Shown piece after piece: positions 6,287 to 14,648 of a DNA stretch of 16,696 bases. Position 1 is the first letter of the stretch; the number at the start of each line of letters is the position of its first letter. A program made the translations under genes and the position numbers. Under the pieces are notes generated by a model, which was given only the letters and a program-made list of their open reading frames with translations, did not search any database and was not told the DNA's origin. This DNA comes from JBOFLG01 sp051657745 (GTDB lineage Bacteria > Actinomycetota > Actinomycetes > Actinomycetales > Dermatophilaceae): positions 1 through 16,696 of the forward strand of contig JBOFLG010000125.1 of the NCBI GenBank assembly GCA_051657745.1, read 5' to 3'.

Positions 6287-9200
6287 TCAGCCCATCCAGC
6301 CGAGGACGTCGACGAGCACGTGGGTGCCGGTGCTCGCGTAGACCATCACCCGCCCGTCGGAGCCCACCCGGGCAAGCACCTGGCCCGTCACTGTCTGGCC
6401 GGCGCGGTAGTTGAGGTTGGACGTCGCCGGACGCCCCGTTCCGGACTCGAACACGGTGAGGTATCCGGAACCCGAGGGAGCGACAACGGTGACGTTGAGG
6501 ACGACCGCCGACGCGCCGCTGGTTGGCACGCCGCCGCGACCGCTCACCTGAACGGCGCGGGCCACCCCGGCGGAGAGCGCGGGACCGGTGGTCGAGCGCG
6601 TGTCGGCCACTCGCGCGGACGGCAGTGGGGTGAACCGAGCTCCGCTCGACGGGGCACCCGGCGTGTACCAGCCGACGACGTCGATGATCAGGTGAGTACT
6701 GCCGGACGAGTTGTACACCTGGATCCCGCCACCCGTGCCGAGCGGCATCGTCACCAGGTTCGGCACGGTGGCGCCGGCCGGGAAGTTGATGTTGCTGGCC
6801 GTGGGCCGCGCGCGGCCCACGGGGTAGACGGTCAGATAGCCGGACCGCGTGGGGGAGACCGCGGTGACGTTCATGACCACGGCACTCGCACTCGCGGGGA
6901 CTCCGCCCGCCCCGGCCACCGCGACGAGGCGGCTCTCGCCACCGGCCAGCGGCCGCGACGTCACACCTCCGACACCGCGGGTGTCGGTGATCCGGGCCGG
7001 AACGGGTGAGGCCGTGTACCGGGATCCCCGCGGCAGGGTGCCGCCGGAGTAGTACCCCACCACGTCGAGGATGACGTGGGTGGTGCCGGTCTGGTTGTAC
7101 AGGCTGGCCCTTCCGGCAGCGTCGACCGGAACGGTCGCATGGTTGGCGATCGTCTGCCCGGCGGCGAAGTTCAGCGTCGACCCGGTGGGCCGAGTGGCGC
7201 CGTTGGCCCACACCGTCAGGGAGGAGCCCGAGGTCGGGCCGGTCACCGTGGCGTTGAGGACGACGGCGGTGACGCCGCTGGCCGGGATGCCCGTCCCCCC
7301 ACCGGTGAGCGTGACGGTGCGATTCTGACCCGCTCGAAGCGGGCTCGCCGCTGTGCGGGTGTCGAGCACGCGGTACGGCGCCACCGAGGTGAACTCTCCT
7401 CTGGTCGACACTTCGCGGAGAAGGGTCCGCACCGCCGAGGTGCCGAGCACGGCGCCGTTGCTGTCCAGCGAGCTCACCCGCCAGTACAGGCTGCCGTCCG
7501 GCCAGGCCGGTGCGACGAGACCCGGCGCCCAGGTGGCGGCGTCGGTCGTGGCGCTCTCGAGCACCGAACCGAACGTCGGTGAGGTACTGACGTCGACCCG
7601 GTAGCGCGTCGCCTCCGCCAGCGGGGACCACGAGAACACCAGGCTGGTCGAGGTCGCCGTGACGCCGCTGCTCGGCTCCAGCAACTGTGGCGCGGGGCCG
7701 GTCACGGTGAACCGGGAGAGGCTGGACCACCCGCCCTCACGCCCGTTCGCGTCGATCCGGCGCACGCGCCATCCGTACGCCTGGCCGGCCGACAGCGCGT
7801 TCGCGAGCGCAGCGGTCGTCAGGCGGGTACGTACCGAGCCGACGAGGTTGGTCGGGGTGATGGGGGAGTCGGGTTTCGCGTAGACCTCGACGTCGTACTG
7901 CGCCGCGCTCGCCATCGGGGTCCACGCCAGGAGCGGCGTACCGGTGACCGTGGACCCGGCGGTCGGGGTGGTCCCGGCCGGGGCCGCGGTTGACTTGGTG
8001 AGCGTGATCGGGTCGCTCCAGGTCAGCGGGTTGGCGCTGTTGTCGTGCGCCCGCACTCGGGCGTAGAGCGGGCCGTCCGGGTAGGACGCTGAGGGCGCGA
8101 CGTAGGTCGTCTGGTCGATGCCGGTGACGTTGTCGAGGACGCTCGTGAAGTTCGCCGTGGTCGAGACCTGAAGCTGGTAGGTGGCCGCCTCGACGTCGAC
8201 GGCGGCGCCGGTCGGAGCGGCTGCTTCGGTCTGGTCCAGCCGGTTGGTCGCGAGGTAGTCGTCCCAGGTGAAGACGACCGAGTTGTCGCCGGGTGCTCCG
8301 GGCGTGGCGGCCGCCGGTAGCGTGGCTGCCAGGTTCTGCACCGGGCGGGAGACCTTGCGGAACGCCCGAGCAGCATCGAACACGGAGTCGTCGAAGCGGC
8401 CGCACCAGCCTGCGGTGTAGCACGGCCGGACGAACCAGTATGTGGCCTGGCCGGCCTGGCTGTCGGGGAGGGATTCCGCCGGGGTCAGGGAGGTGTACGA
8501 GGTGCGGTACTCGCGGGTGATGTTCGTGAACAGCGGGTCGGTGGCGAGGTAGACGATGTATGACCCCGCACCCGGCACCGGCCGCCAGGTGAAGCGAGGC
8601 GTGTCGTGCTCGACTGCACTACACGACCCGAGGGGGCAGTCGGCAGGTCCGGTCAGCGTTGTCTCGTCGAGCGAGGCGACGGCGAAGTCCCCGATCGGCG
8701 ACACCGAGATCTGCGCACCGGTGGCGTCCCTGGCCTGGACGACGTAGTCGTAGTCGCCGGGCGGCAACAGGCGACTCCACGGCGATCCGGCCGGGCTCTC
8801 GCCGGTGAAGGCGCTTGCGGTCTCTCGGGTCGGCTTGCCAAGTGCGGCGAACGAGTTGGCCCCCGAGACCGAGGCCAGGACCTGGTAGGTTCGCGCGCCC
8901 TGGACGGCCGGCCACTCCAGAAGCGGCGGTCGCCAGGTCTCCAGCGGCGTCTCGAGGACGGGTCCGGGTGCGGTGGCCGAGGCGTTCTGTGCCGCAAGGG
9001 TGAACGACGGCCAGCCACCGCTGTTCGGGAGGCGGGTCAGGTCCTCGCCCTGGTCCTCGACCCCCTGGACGGTCCACGCCCAGGGGCCTGGGCAGACCTC
9101 GCGCAGGGTCTCGGGCACATAGGTGGTGCCCCACACCGTTGCGGTGAGAGTGCGCCCGCATCCGGACAGCGTCACCCTGAAACGTGCGACGTTTTCGACC

Positions 9201-10606
9201 GGGGTCCACCGCAGGACCGGGTTGGTGACGGTGGCGCCGTCGGCCGGGGCTGTCTGCCGGATGTCCGCAGGGTCGTACATGAAACTGCGCGCAGCGCTGA
9301 AGGCGCCGAGCACGTCGCTCTTGATGTCGACCGCACGGACCCGCCAGTAGCGCACCACGCCGGGCTCGAACAGGTCGGTCTCGGGGCAGGTGAACGAACC
9401 GGGCGCGGTGCGGCGGTACGGCGTGAGCCTGGTGTGGTCGGTGTGGCACGACGAGTAGGTGCCCGGTGAGAAGTTGACGTCCGTCCCCACCTGGAACTCG
9501 TACTGCGCTGCCCCGCGCTGGGGGGTCCACGAGAAGGTCGGCTGCTGCAGCGCGAAGTTGCCGTTCGCCGGGCTGAGCAGGGTGACCTGGGAGAAGCGCT
9601 TGTCCTCGGTACCGTGCGGCCGCGGGGAGGTGTCGGCGTTGGCGGGCCACGCTCGAGTGAAGGTCCACGGCCCGTCGTGGATGTCGCTCCACCGACCCGG
9701 CTCCGGGACCTGCGAGCTGCTCATCGGCCGCACCCGCCAGTAGTAGGAGCCGGCCGGGAGGTTCTGTTTCGGCGTGAACGTGTTGCCGACGACACGCAGG
9801 TCGTCGTAGATCGGCCGGTTGAAGTTCTGGTCGGGGCTGAGGTCGAGCTGGTAGAACGCCGCGCCGCGCACCGGTTTCCACTCCAGGACGACCTCCTCCA
9901 CCGGCACCGAGGTGGTCGACGCCGGCCGCACGAGGTCGATCTTTGTGGTGTCGTCCCAGGAGATCGTGTACCTGGCCGGATCGGACCACGGCGAGTAGAC
10001 GTTGTTCGCCGACTTCGCCCGGACCCGCCAGTAGACCGGGGTGTCGAACGCCGGTGGCTTGGCCGGGCTGTAGGACGTGGTGGCGGTCGACACCGGGGCC
10101 GCCGACCCGACGAAGCCTCCGTCGTCGTCGACCTGGATCTCGTAGGTCTTCGCGCCGGTCACTGGCCTCCACTGGTACGACAGGGCGTCTGTGGGATGGT
10201 CGAGCGCTGCACCGTTGACCGGGTAGGTGAGTACCGGCGCGACGTCGTTGGTCCGCGTGAAGGTGCCGGTCGCGTAGGTGCTGGCGACGCCGGCGCGGTC
10301 GACTGACCGCACGCGCCACCAGTACTGGCCCACGGGGAGGTCCTTGGTCGGTGTGGCGTACGTGTTCGCGGTGCTCTGCGTGAAGGCGAGGGCCCCGGTG
10401 AAGCCGGCGTTCGTCGACACTGCGACGTCGTAGCGCGTCGCATCCGTGACTCGCTGCCACTGGAGTACTGGCGAGGAGCCGAGGTTCTGGCCGTCCGGTG
10501 CCACGATGACGGGCGCCGGAGGCGCGGCGCTCACCACCGCCGGCGCGGCGACGGCGAGGGCGAGGGCGGACGCGGCGGCGGAGAGCCAGGTCAGGGCCTT
10601 GCGCAT
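6287..10606 (-). CDS. Giant secreted modular protein: about ten FN3/Ig-like modules plus three C-terminal ~120-residue repeats
   Basis: This 1,439-residue protein starts with a Sec signal peptide (MRKALTWLS, a hydrophobic Ala/Leu stretch, then VVSA|APP near residue 26). From about 28 to 1070 it holds roughly ten beta-sandwich modules of 80-120 residues. Each has a W-containing strand such as LQWQRVTDATRYDVAVS, then YWWRVRSVD and similar YW-RVR strands, as in fibronectin type III folds; modules 4, 5 and 7 also carry cysteine pairs. Residues 1071-1189, 1190-1322 and 1323-1439 are three copies of one repeat (see separate entries). There is no LPXTG motif, C-terminal membrane helix or catalytic domain, so it is probably released or held by binding to the wall or a sugar. 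ATG 10606 is chosen for GGAAGGGA just upstream and the signal peptide; the ATG at 10648 lacks both. Function is unknown; adhesion or sugar binding is inference. Confidence 0.85.
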   Translation of the reverse strand: MRKALTWLSAAASALALAVAAPAVVSAAPPAPVIVAPDGQNLGSSPVLQWQRVTDATRYDVAVSTNAGFTGALAFTQSTANTYATPTKDLPVGQYWWRVRSVDRAGVASTYATGTFTRTNDVAPVLTYPVNGAALDHPTDALSYQWRPVTGAKTYEIQVDDDGGFVGSAAPVSTATTSYSPAKPPAFDTPVYWRVRAKSANNVYSPWSDPARYTISWDDTTKIDLVRPASTTSVPVEEVVLEWKPVRGAAFYQLDLSPDQNFNRPIYDDLRVVGNTFTPKQNLPAGSYYWRVRPMSSSQVPEPGRWSDIHDGPWTFTRAWPANADTSPRPHGTEDKRFSQVTLLSPANGNFALQQPTFSWTPQRGAAQYEFQVGTDVNFSPGTYSSCHTDHTRLTPYRRTAPGSFTCPETDLFEPGVVRYWRVRAVDIKSDVLGAFSAARSFMYDPADIRQTAPADGATVTNPVLRWTPVENVARFRVTLSGCGRTLTATVWGTTYVPETLREVCPGPWAWTVQGVEDQGEDLTRLPNSGGWPSFTLAAQNASATAPGPVLETPLETWRPPLLEWPAVQGARTYQVLASVSGANSFAALGKPTRETASAFTGESPAGSPWSRLLPPGDYDYVVQARDATGAQISVSPIGDFAVASLDETTLTGPADCPLGSCSAVEHDTPRFTWRPVPGAGSYIVYLATDPLFTNITREYRTSYTSLTPAESLPDSQAGQATYWFVRPCYTAGWCGRFDDSVFDAARAFRKVSRPVQNLAATLPAAATPGAPGDNSVVFTWDDYLATNRLDQTEAAAPTGAAVDVEAATYQLQVSTTANFTSVLDNVTGIDQTTYVAPSASYPDGPLYARVRAHDNSANPLTWSDPITLTKSTAAPAGTTPTAGSTVTGTPLLAWTPMASAAQYDVEVYAKPDSPITPTNLVGSVRTRLTTAALANALSAGQAYGWRVRRIDANGREGGWSSLSRFTVTGPAPQLLEPSSGVTATSTSLVFSWSPLAEATRYRVDVSTSPTFGSVLESATTDAATWAPGLVAPAWPDGSLYWRVSSLDSNGAVLGTSAVRTLLREVSTRGEFTSVAPYRVLDTRTAASPLRAGQNRTVTLTGGGTGIPASGVTAVVLNATVTGPTSGSSLTVWANGATRPTGSTLNFAAGQTIANHATVPVDAAGRASLYNQTGTTHVILDVVGYYSGGTLPRGSRYTASPVPARITDTRGVGGVTSRPLAGGESRLVAVAGAGGVPASASAVVMNVTAVSPTRSGYLTVYPVGRARPTASNINFPAGATVPNLVTMPLGTGGGIQVYNSSGSTHLIIDVVGWYTPGAPSSGARFTPLPSARVADTRSTTGPALSAGVARAVQVSGRGGVPTSGASAVVLNVTVVAPSGSGYLTVFESGTGRPATSNLNYRAGQTVTGQVLARVGSDGRVMVYASTGTHVLVDVLGWMG
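6290..6640 (-). repeat. C-terminal protein repeat copy 3 (residues 1323-1439)
   Basis: Third copy, ending at the protein's C-terminus: ARVADTRSTTGP, GVPTSGASAVVLNVTVVAP, GYLTVFESGTGRPATSNLNY and THVLVDVLGWMG. The protein stops one residue after the conserved GW(Y/M), so the repeat itself is the terminus. Confidence 0.8.
6641..7039 (-). repeat. C-terminal protein repeat copy 2 (residues 1190-1322)
   Basis: Second copy: ARITDTRGVGG, GVPASASAVVMNVTAVSP, GYLTVYPVGRARPTASNINF, NLVTMPLG and THLIIDVVGWY. It includes short Gly/Ser/Pro-rich linkers at both ends. Confidence 0.8.
7040..7396 (-). repeat. C-terminal protein repeat copy 1 (residues 1071-1189)
   Basis: First of three related protein repeats in the modular surface protein. 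Shared pattern: aromatic-T-x-V/L-x-P-x-R-[VI]-x-DTR, GIPASGVTAVVLNATV, SLTVWANGATRP, STLNFAAGQTIANHATV and THVILDVVGYY. This copy is the most divergent in its middle (an N-H-A where the second has N-L-V). Confidence 0.8.
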
Positions 10607-10808
10607 GGGGTCCCTTCCGAGGGGGTGGGTGAGCGGGGAGCGGAGCACCGGCCAGCCTCACACGCTCGTCGATCGCATCCGGGGTCTGCCGGCGAAGATC
10701 GGCCGAACGCCCAGCGCTTCTGTCCGGGCGGACGACCTGCCGGCGCCTGCGCCGCCGACGTCGCCGCTCGGGGTGATGGCGCCACCGATCGTCATCCGGG
10801 TGGTGCGT

Positions 10809-10814
10809 TACCGT
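10809..10814 (+). promoter_or_regulatory. Putative -10 box (TACCGT) of a leaderless bluB transcript
   Basis: TACCGT (TANNNT pattern) ends 5 bases before the bluB GTG at 10820, so transcription would begin at the start codon itself. There is no ribosome site in front of the GTG, which supports a leaderless mRNA. This also rules out a cobalamin riboswitch in this transcript. Confidence 0.4.
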
Positions 10815-10819
10815 CGCGG

Positions 10820-11488
10820 GTGCCCGCCGACCTGTACGACGTCATCCATTCCCGCCGGGACGTGCGCGGGCAGTTCACCGGCGCACCGGTACCGGACGAC
10901 GCCCTGACCAAGGTGCTCGAGGCAGCACACGCCGCGCCCAGCGTGGGGCTGAGCCAGCCGTGGGACTTCGTGCTCGTGCGGGATCGGCAGACCACGGCCC
11001 GGTTCCACGCTCATGTCCAGGACGAACGCGCAAGGTTCGCGGCCAGCTTGGAGGGCGAGGCGGCCGAGCGGTTCGCGCGAATCAGGGTCGATGGCGTGCT
11101 CGACGCCACCCTCGCGGTGGTCGTCACCTACGACGCAGACCGGGGCGGGCCAGCGGTGTTGGGGCGGCACGCGATCGCCGACGCCGGCCTGTACTCGGTG
11201 TGCCTGGCGATCCAGAACCTCTGGCTCGCGGCGCATGCCGAGCGGCTCGGCGTGGGCTGGGTGTCGTTCTACCGCGAGCCGTTTCTGCGGGACCTGCTCG
11301 GCATCCCCGAGCGGATCCGGCCGGTGGCCTGGTTGTGTCTGGGGCCGGTGACCCACACCGAGGCTCACCCCGACTTGGAGCGCCACGGGTGGCGCCGCCG
11401 GAGGCCGCTCGACGATGCGGTTCACGCCGAGCGCTGGCCCACCGAGGATGACGGGGAGCCCGCCGCGGTCCCGGAGCGCGGTCGCTAG
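10820..11488 (+). CDS. bluB: 5,6-dimethylbenzimidazole synthase (BluB-type flavin-destroying nitroreductase)
   Basis: This 222-residue member of the nitroreductase fold carries BluB signatures. They are the N-terminal SRRDVRGQF (11-19, with the Asp that BluB uses in flavin cleavage, Asp14 here), APSVGLSQPWDFVLV (39-53), LYSVCLAIQNLWLAAHAERLGVGWVSF (124-150, with Ser149 at the place of the second key residue of characterised BluB), and CLGPVTHTEAHPDLERHGW near the end. By family knowledge it consumes reduced FMN and oxygen to make DMB, the lower ligand of vitamin B12. The C-terminal 25 residues are acidic/Arg-rich and not conserved. GTG 10820 is chosen because homology starts directly after it and a -10 box lies just before. 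No other cobalamin gene is in the window. Ordinary nitroreductase is the alternative, less likely. Confidence 0.85.
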   Translation: MPADLYDVIHSRRDVRGQFTGAPVPDDALTKVLEAAHAAPSVGLSQPWDFVLVRDRQTTARFHAHVQDERARFAASLEGEAAERFARIRVDGVLDATLAVVVTYDADRGGPAVLGRHAIADAGLYSVCLAIQNLWLAAHAERLGVGWVSFYREPFLRDLLGIPERIRPVAWLCLGPVTHTEAHPDLERHGWRRRRPLDDAVHAERWPTEDDGEPAAVPERGR

Positions 11489-11562
11489 GAAGGTCGCGGC
11501 GGCCGTAGCCTCGCGCGTCCGTTGAGGGTCGCGCCGACGGCGAGGCGTCGAGGTGGCTTCGG

Positions 11563-11568
11563 TATCCT
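11563..11568 (+). promoter_or_regulatory. Putative -10 box (TATCCT) for ahcY
   Basis: TATCCT fits the actinobacterial -10 pattern and is identical to the hexamer ahead of manB. Transcription from about 11575 would give a leader of about 90 bases before the ahcY ATG. The -35 region is not recognisable. Confidence 0.4.
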
Positions 11569-11589
11569 GGCAGCGCCGGCGCGGGTGAT

Positions 11590-11631
11590 GACCCTCGCAT
11601 GCGTTGCGGCCCAGAAGGGCGACGCCGGGTC
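11590..11631 (+). promoter_or_regulatory. Structured ahcY 5' leader
   Basis: Three nested pairings are visible: GACCC (11590-11594) with GGGTC (11627-11631), GCGT (11601-11604) with ACGC (11622-11625), and GCCC (11609-11612) with GGGC (11617-11620) closing an AGAA loop. The element lies in the presumed leader, 35 bases before the ahcY ATG. SAH riboswitches control ahcY in some bacteria, but I cannot find their conserved core here, so I only claim a likely RNA fold. Confidence 0.35.
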
Positions 11632-11666
11632 CACGAACACTGAGCTACCTGCCAAGGAGATCACCC

Positions 11667-13118
<1,452 letters not shown>

Positions 13119-13135
13119 GCATCCAATACCGTTGC

Positions 13136-13177
13136 GACACAGGCGGGGCCGTCCAGATGGGCGGCCCCGCCTGTGTC
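13136..13177 (+). terminator. Strong intrinsic-type terminator after ahcY
   Basis: GACACAGGCGGGGCCG (13136-13151) pairs perfectly with CGGCCCCGCCTGTGTC (13162-13177), a 16-bp stem with a 10-base loop, 17 bases after the ahcY stop. ATT-C-T follows, a weak T-rich tail. It separates ahcY from the pilus operon. Confidence 0.85.
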
Positions 13178-13371
13178 ATTCTCGGCGGTAGCAGGGGTGG
13201 ATGCCGGGCTGGGCGCGTCCACCGTACGGACGAGGTGCGGCTCACCGGTTCGGCACACGACGACGAGGTGTTCGGTCGATGTGCGGGGGGTCTGCGCGAT
13301 GCGATTGTTCTCGTGAGCCGGAAACCTCCGGCCGGGCACCCTGCCCCTGTCACCCGTGAAAGGCACCTCCC

Positions 13372-13560
13372 ATGACCAAGGCCCTCGCCATCGTCCAGAC
13401 CCGCATCGCCTCGCTCCGCGACGAGAAGGGCGCCACCGCCGTCGAGTACGGCCTGATGGTGGCCCTCATCGCCGCCGCGATCATCGGCGCTGTCGCACTC
13501 CTCGGTGACAACCTCGTCACGCTCTTCACCGACGTCGACACCGCCGTCCAGGGCCGCTGA
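13372..13560 (+). CDS. flp: Flp-type pilin (type IVb, Tad system)
   Basis: This 62-residue prepilin has a 20-residue basic leader ending in DEKG, then ATAVEYGLMVALIAAAIIGAV. Cleavage by the prepilin peptidase would fall between Gly20 and Ala21, placing the invariant Glu at +5 (Glu25) and Tyr at +6, as in Flp pilins. The hydrophobic helix (about 26-46) both anchors the prepilin in the membrane and packs the pilus core. The short tail ends DVDTAVQGR. GAAAGG at 13358-13363 is the ribosome site. It is first in the tad operon, ahead of a second pilin and cpaBEF, and likely the most highly expressed. No clear promoter was found in 13178-13371, the gap after the ahcY terminator. The prepilin peptidase gene is not in the window. 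Confidence 0.93.
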   Translation: MTKALAIVQTRIASLRDEKGATAVEYGLMVALIAAAIIGAVALLGDNLVTLFTDVDTAVQGR

Positions 13561-13589
13561 CGTACGGCATAGGCACGCCGGACGACTCG

Positions 13590-13766
13590 ATGGACCGCTC
13601 GACTCGACGCCCGAGACCTCGGCGCTGTCGTGACGAGAACGGCGCGACTGCCGTGGAGTACGCCCTGCTCGTCGCGTTCATCGCCCTGGCGATAGTCGGC
13701 AGCGTTGCGGCCCTCGCGCCGGTGTTGAACGACATCTTTACCGAGGCTGTCGCGCCGCTGCTCTGA
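13590..13766 (+). CDS. Second small Flp-like pilin (58 aa)
   Basis: This short frame has an Arg-rich leader MDRSTRRPRPRRCRDENG, then ATAVEYALLVAFIALAIVG. It keeps the full prepilin signature: Gly18/Ala19 cleavage, Glu23 at +5 and Tyr24 at +6, and a hydrophobic helix to about residue 44. The mature form is about 40 residues, with an acidic tail TEAVAPLL. It begins 29 bases after the first pilin's stop and has only a weak ribosome site (GGAC at 13580-13583), suggesting coupled or low-level translation, so it may be a minor pilin. The leader has an unpaired Cys13, unusual for this family. Its stop codon is the first part of the terminator stem that follows. An upstream alternative start is not available in frame. 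Confidence 0.85.
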   Translation: MDRSTRRPRPRRCRDENGATAVEYALLVAFIALAIVGSVAALAPVLNDIFTEAVAPLL

Positions 13767-13803
13767 CGGACCGGGTCCCCACCCTGTGGGGACCCGGTCC
13801 GTC
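13765..13803 (+). terminator. Perfect 17-bp hairpin between the pilin genes and cpaB
   Basis: GACGGACCGGGTCCCCA (13765-13781) pairs perfectly with TGGGGACCCGGTCCGTC (13787-13803) around the 5-base loop CCCTG. The left arm begins inside the second pilin's TGA. It sits inside an otherwise continuous pilus operon, so it probably works as a partial terminator or as an mRNA 3'-end stabiliser, giving many pilin messages and fewer assembly-machine messages. Confidence 0.8.
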
Positions 13804-13833
13804 CGGTGCGCAGGAATCTGACGTTTTCACTTC

Positions 13834-13864
13834 ACTTCCCCCTCCTCTGACGCCGTAAGGAAGT
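13834..13864 (+). promoter_or_regulatory. cpaB translation-start region with pyrimidine tract that can mask the ribosome site
   Basis: A pyrimidine-rich stretch (13824-13848) contains ACTTCC (13834-13839), which is complementary to GGAAGT (13859-13864) in the cpaB ribosome site AAGGAAG (13857-13863). The pairing would be 6 bp with a 19-base loop. It could lower cpaB translation. The stem is short and untested. Confidence 0.25.
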
Positions 13865-13871
13865 ACCTCCC

Positions 13872-14648
13872 ATGGGCAAGCGAGTCATCGCCCTCGTCAC
13901 CGCTGTCGTCCTCGCCCTCGTCGGGGCGGTGCTCGTCGTGCTCTACGCCCGTGCCGCCGACTCCCGCGCAGTCGCCGCGAAGACCCCGACCGTCGCCTAC
14001 GTCACTACCGCGCTGGTCGCCTCGGGCACCTCGCTCGCCGATGCTGCCAAGTCCGGCGCGGTGGTCAAGACCAACGTCCCCAAGGACGCCCTGCCCGTCG
14101 GCGCGCTGAGCGGCATCAGCGGCGACAACCAGGACCTGCTCGCCCTCGGCGACCTGGCGCCCGGCACGTACGTACTGCAGGCATCATTCGGTACCACCCC
14201 GCTCGGCACCAAGGCGATCCAGGTGCCCACCGGCAAACTGGCCGTGTCCGTCGAATTGACCGACCCCGCCCGGGTCGGCAGTTTCGTCACGCCCGGGTCA
14301 CGCCTCACCATCTTTTCCACCTCCGAGCTGCGCAAGTTCGGCACCCCCGACGCCGAGAAGTTCAACGAGCAGAAACTCACCGGCACCACGGTGCTGCTCG
14401 AAGACGTGCTCGTCATCGGCATGGGCAACTCCTCGCTGACCCCGGCCCAGCAGCCCGCAGGCGGGGATGCCGAGGCCAAAGCCGCCGAGGCATCCTTCCT
14501 CGTGACCGTGGCGGTGAGCCCGCAGGACGCGGTGCGCCTCGTGCACGCGATCAACTCCTACGTGCTGTACGCCGGTCTGCGCGGTGAGGGCGTGCAGGTG
14601 GGCCAGCAGAGCACCACCGACGCCACCGTCGTCCGAGCCCAGCCATGA
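13872..14648 (+). CDS. cpaB: Flp pilus assembly protein CpaB (RcpC family, SAF domain)
   Basis: This 258-residue protein has one N-terminal membrane helix (about 5-27, IALVTAVVLALVGAVLVVLY) and an extracytoplasmic body. Residues of about 38-105 have the SAF pattern of CpaB/RcpC: TPTVAYVTTALVASGTSL, a hydrophobic turn, then TNVPKDALPVGAL and LGDLAPGTYVLQASF. A second domain begins at LAVSVELTDPARVGSFVTPGSRLTIF, the place where family members carry the RcpC/CpaB C-terminal region with VLLEDVLVIGMG. In Gram-negative Tad systems CpaB helps the secretin; in actinobacteria, which have none, it is thought to act at the outer face of the membrane or wall. The ribosome site is AAGGAAG at 13857-13863. 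Its TGA overlaps the cpaE ATG as ATGA, so the two are translationally coupled. Confidence 0.85.
   Translation: MGKRVIALVTAVVLALVGAVLVVLYARAADSRAVAAKTPTVAYVTTALVASGTSLADAAKSGAVVKTNVPKDALPVGALSGISGDNQDLLALGDLAPGTYVLQASFGTTPLGTKAIQVPTGKLAVSVELTDPARVGSFVTPGSRLTIFSTSELRKFGTPDAEKFNEQKLTGTTVLLEDVLVIGMGNSSLTPAQQPAGGDAEAKAAEASFLVTVAVSPQDAVRLVHAINSYVLYAGLRGEGVQVGQQSTTDATVVRAQP

Noticed and set aside
5700..7730. Long - strand frame of 676 codons overlapping pyrD and the surface-protein gene
   Set aside because: It is out of frame with the signal-peptide-bearing surface protein, is Arg/Pro-rich without domains, and crosses the terminator hairpin at 6229-6269.
8619..10661. 680-codon - strand frame inside the surface-protein gene
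   Set aside because: It is a frame-shifted shadow of the modular protein; the repeating W/YWRVR pattern exists only in the other frame.
10607..10819. Cobalamin riboswitch ahead of bluB
   Set aside because: No B12-box-like sequence was seen and the likely -10 box leaves no leader.
11590..11666. Known SAH riboswitch upstream of ahcY
   Set aside because: The conserved core and the 3' pseudoknot strand are not visible, so I call only a folded leader.
4575..11666. Genomic island or prophage between the SIS gene and ahcY
   Set aside because: No integrase, transposase, tRNA or attachment-like direct repeats are visible, and composition looks like the rest of the window.
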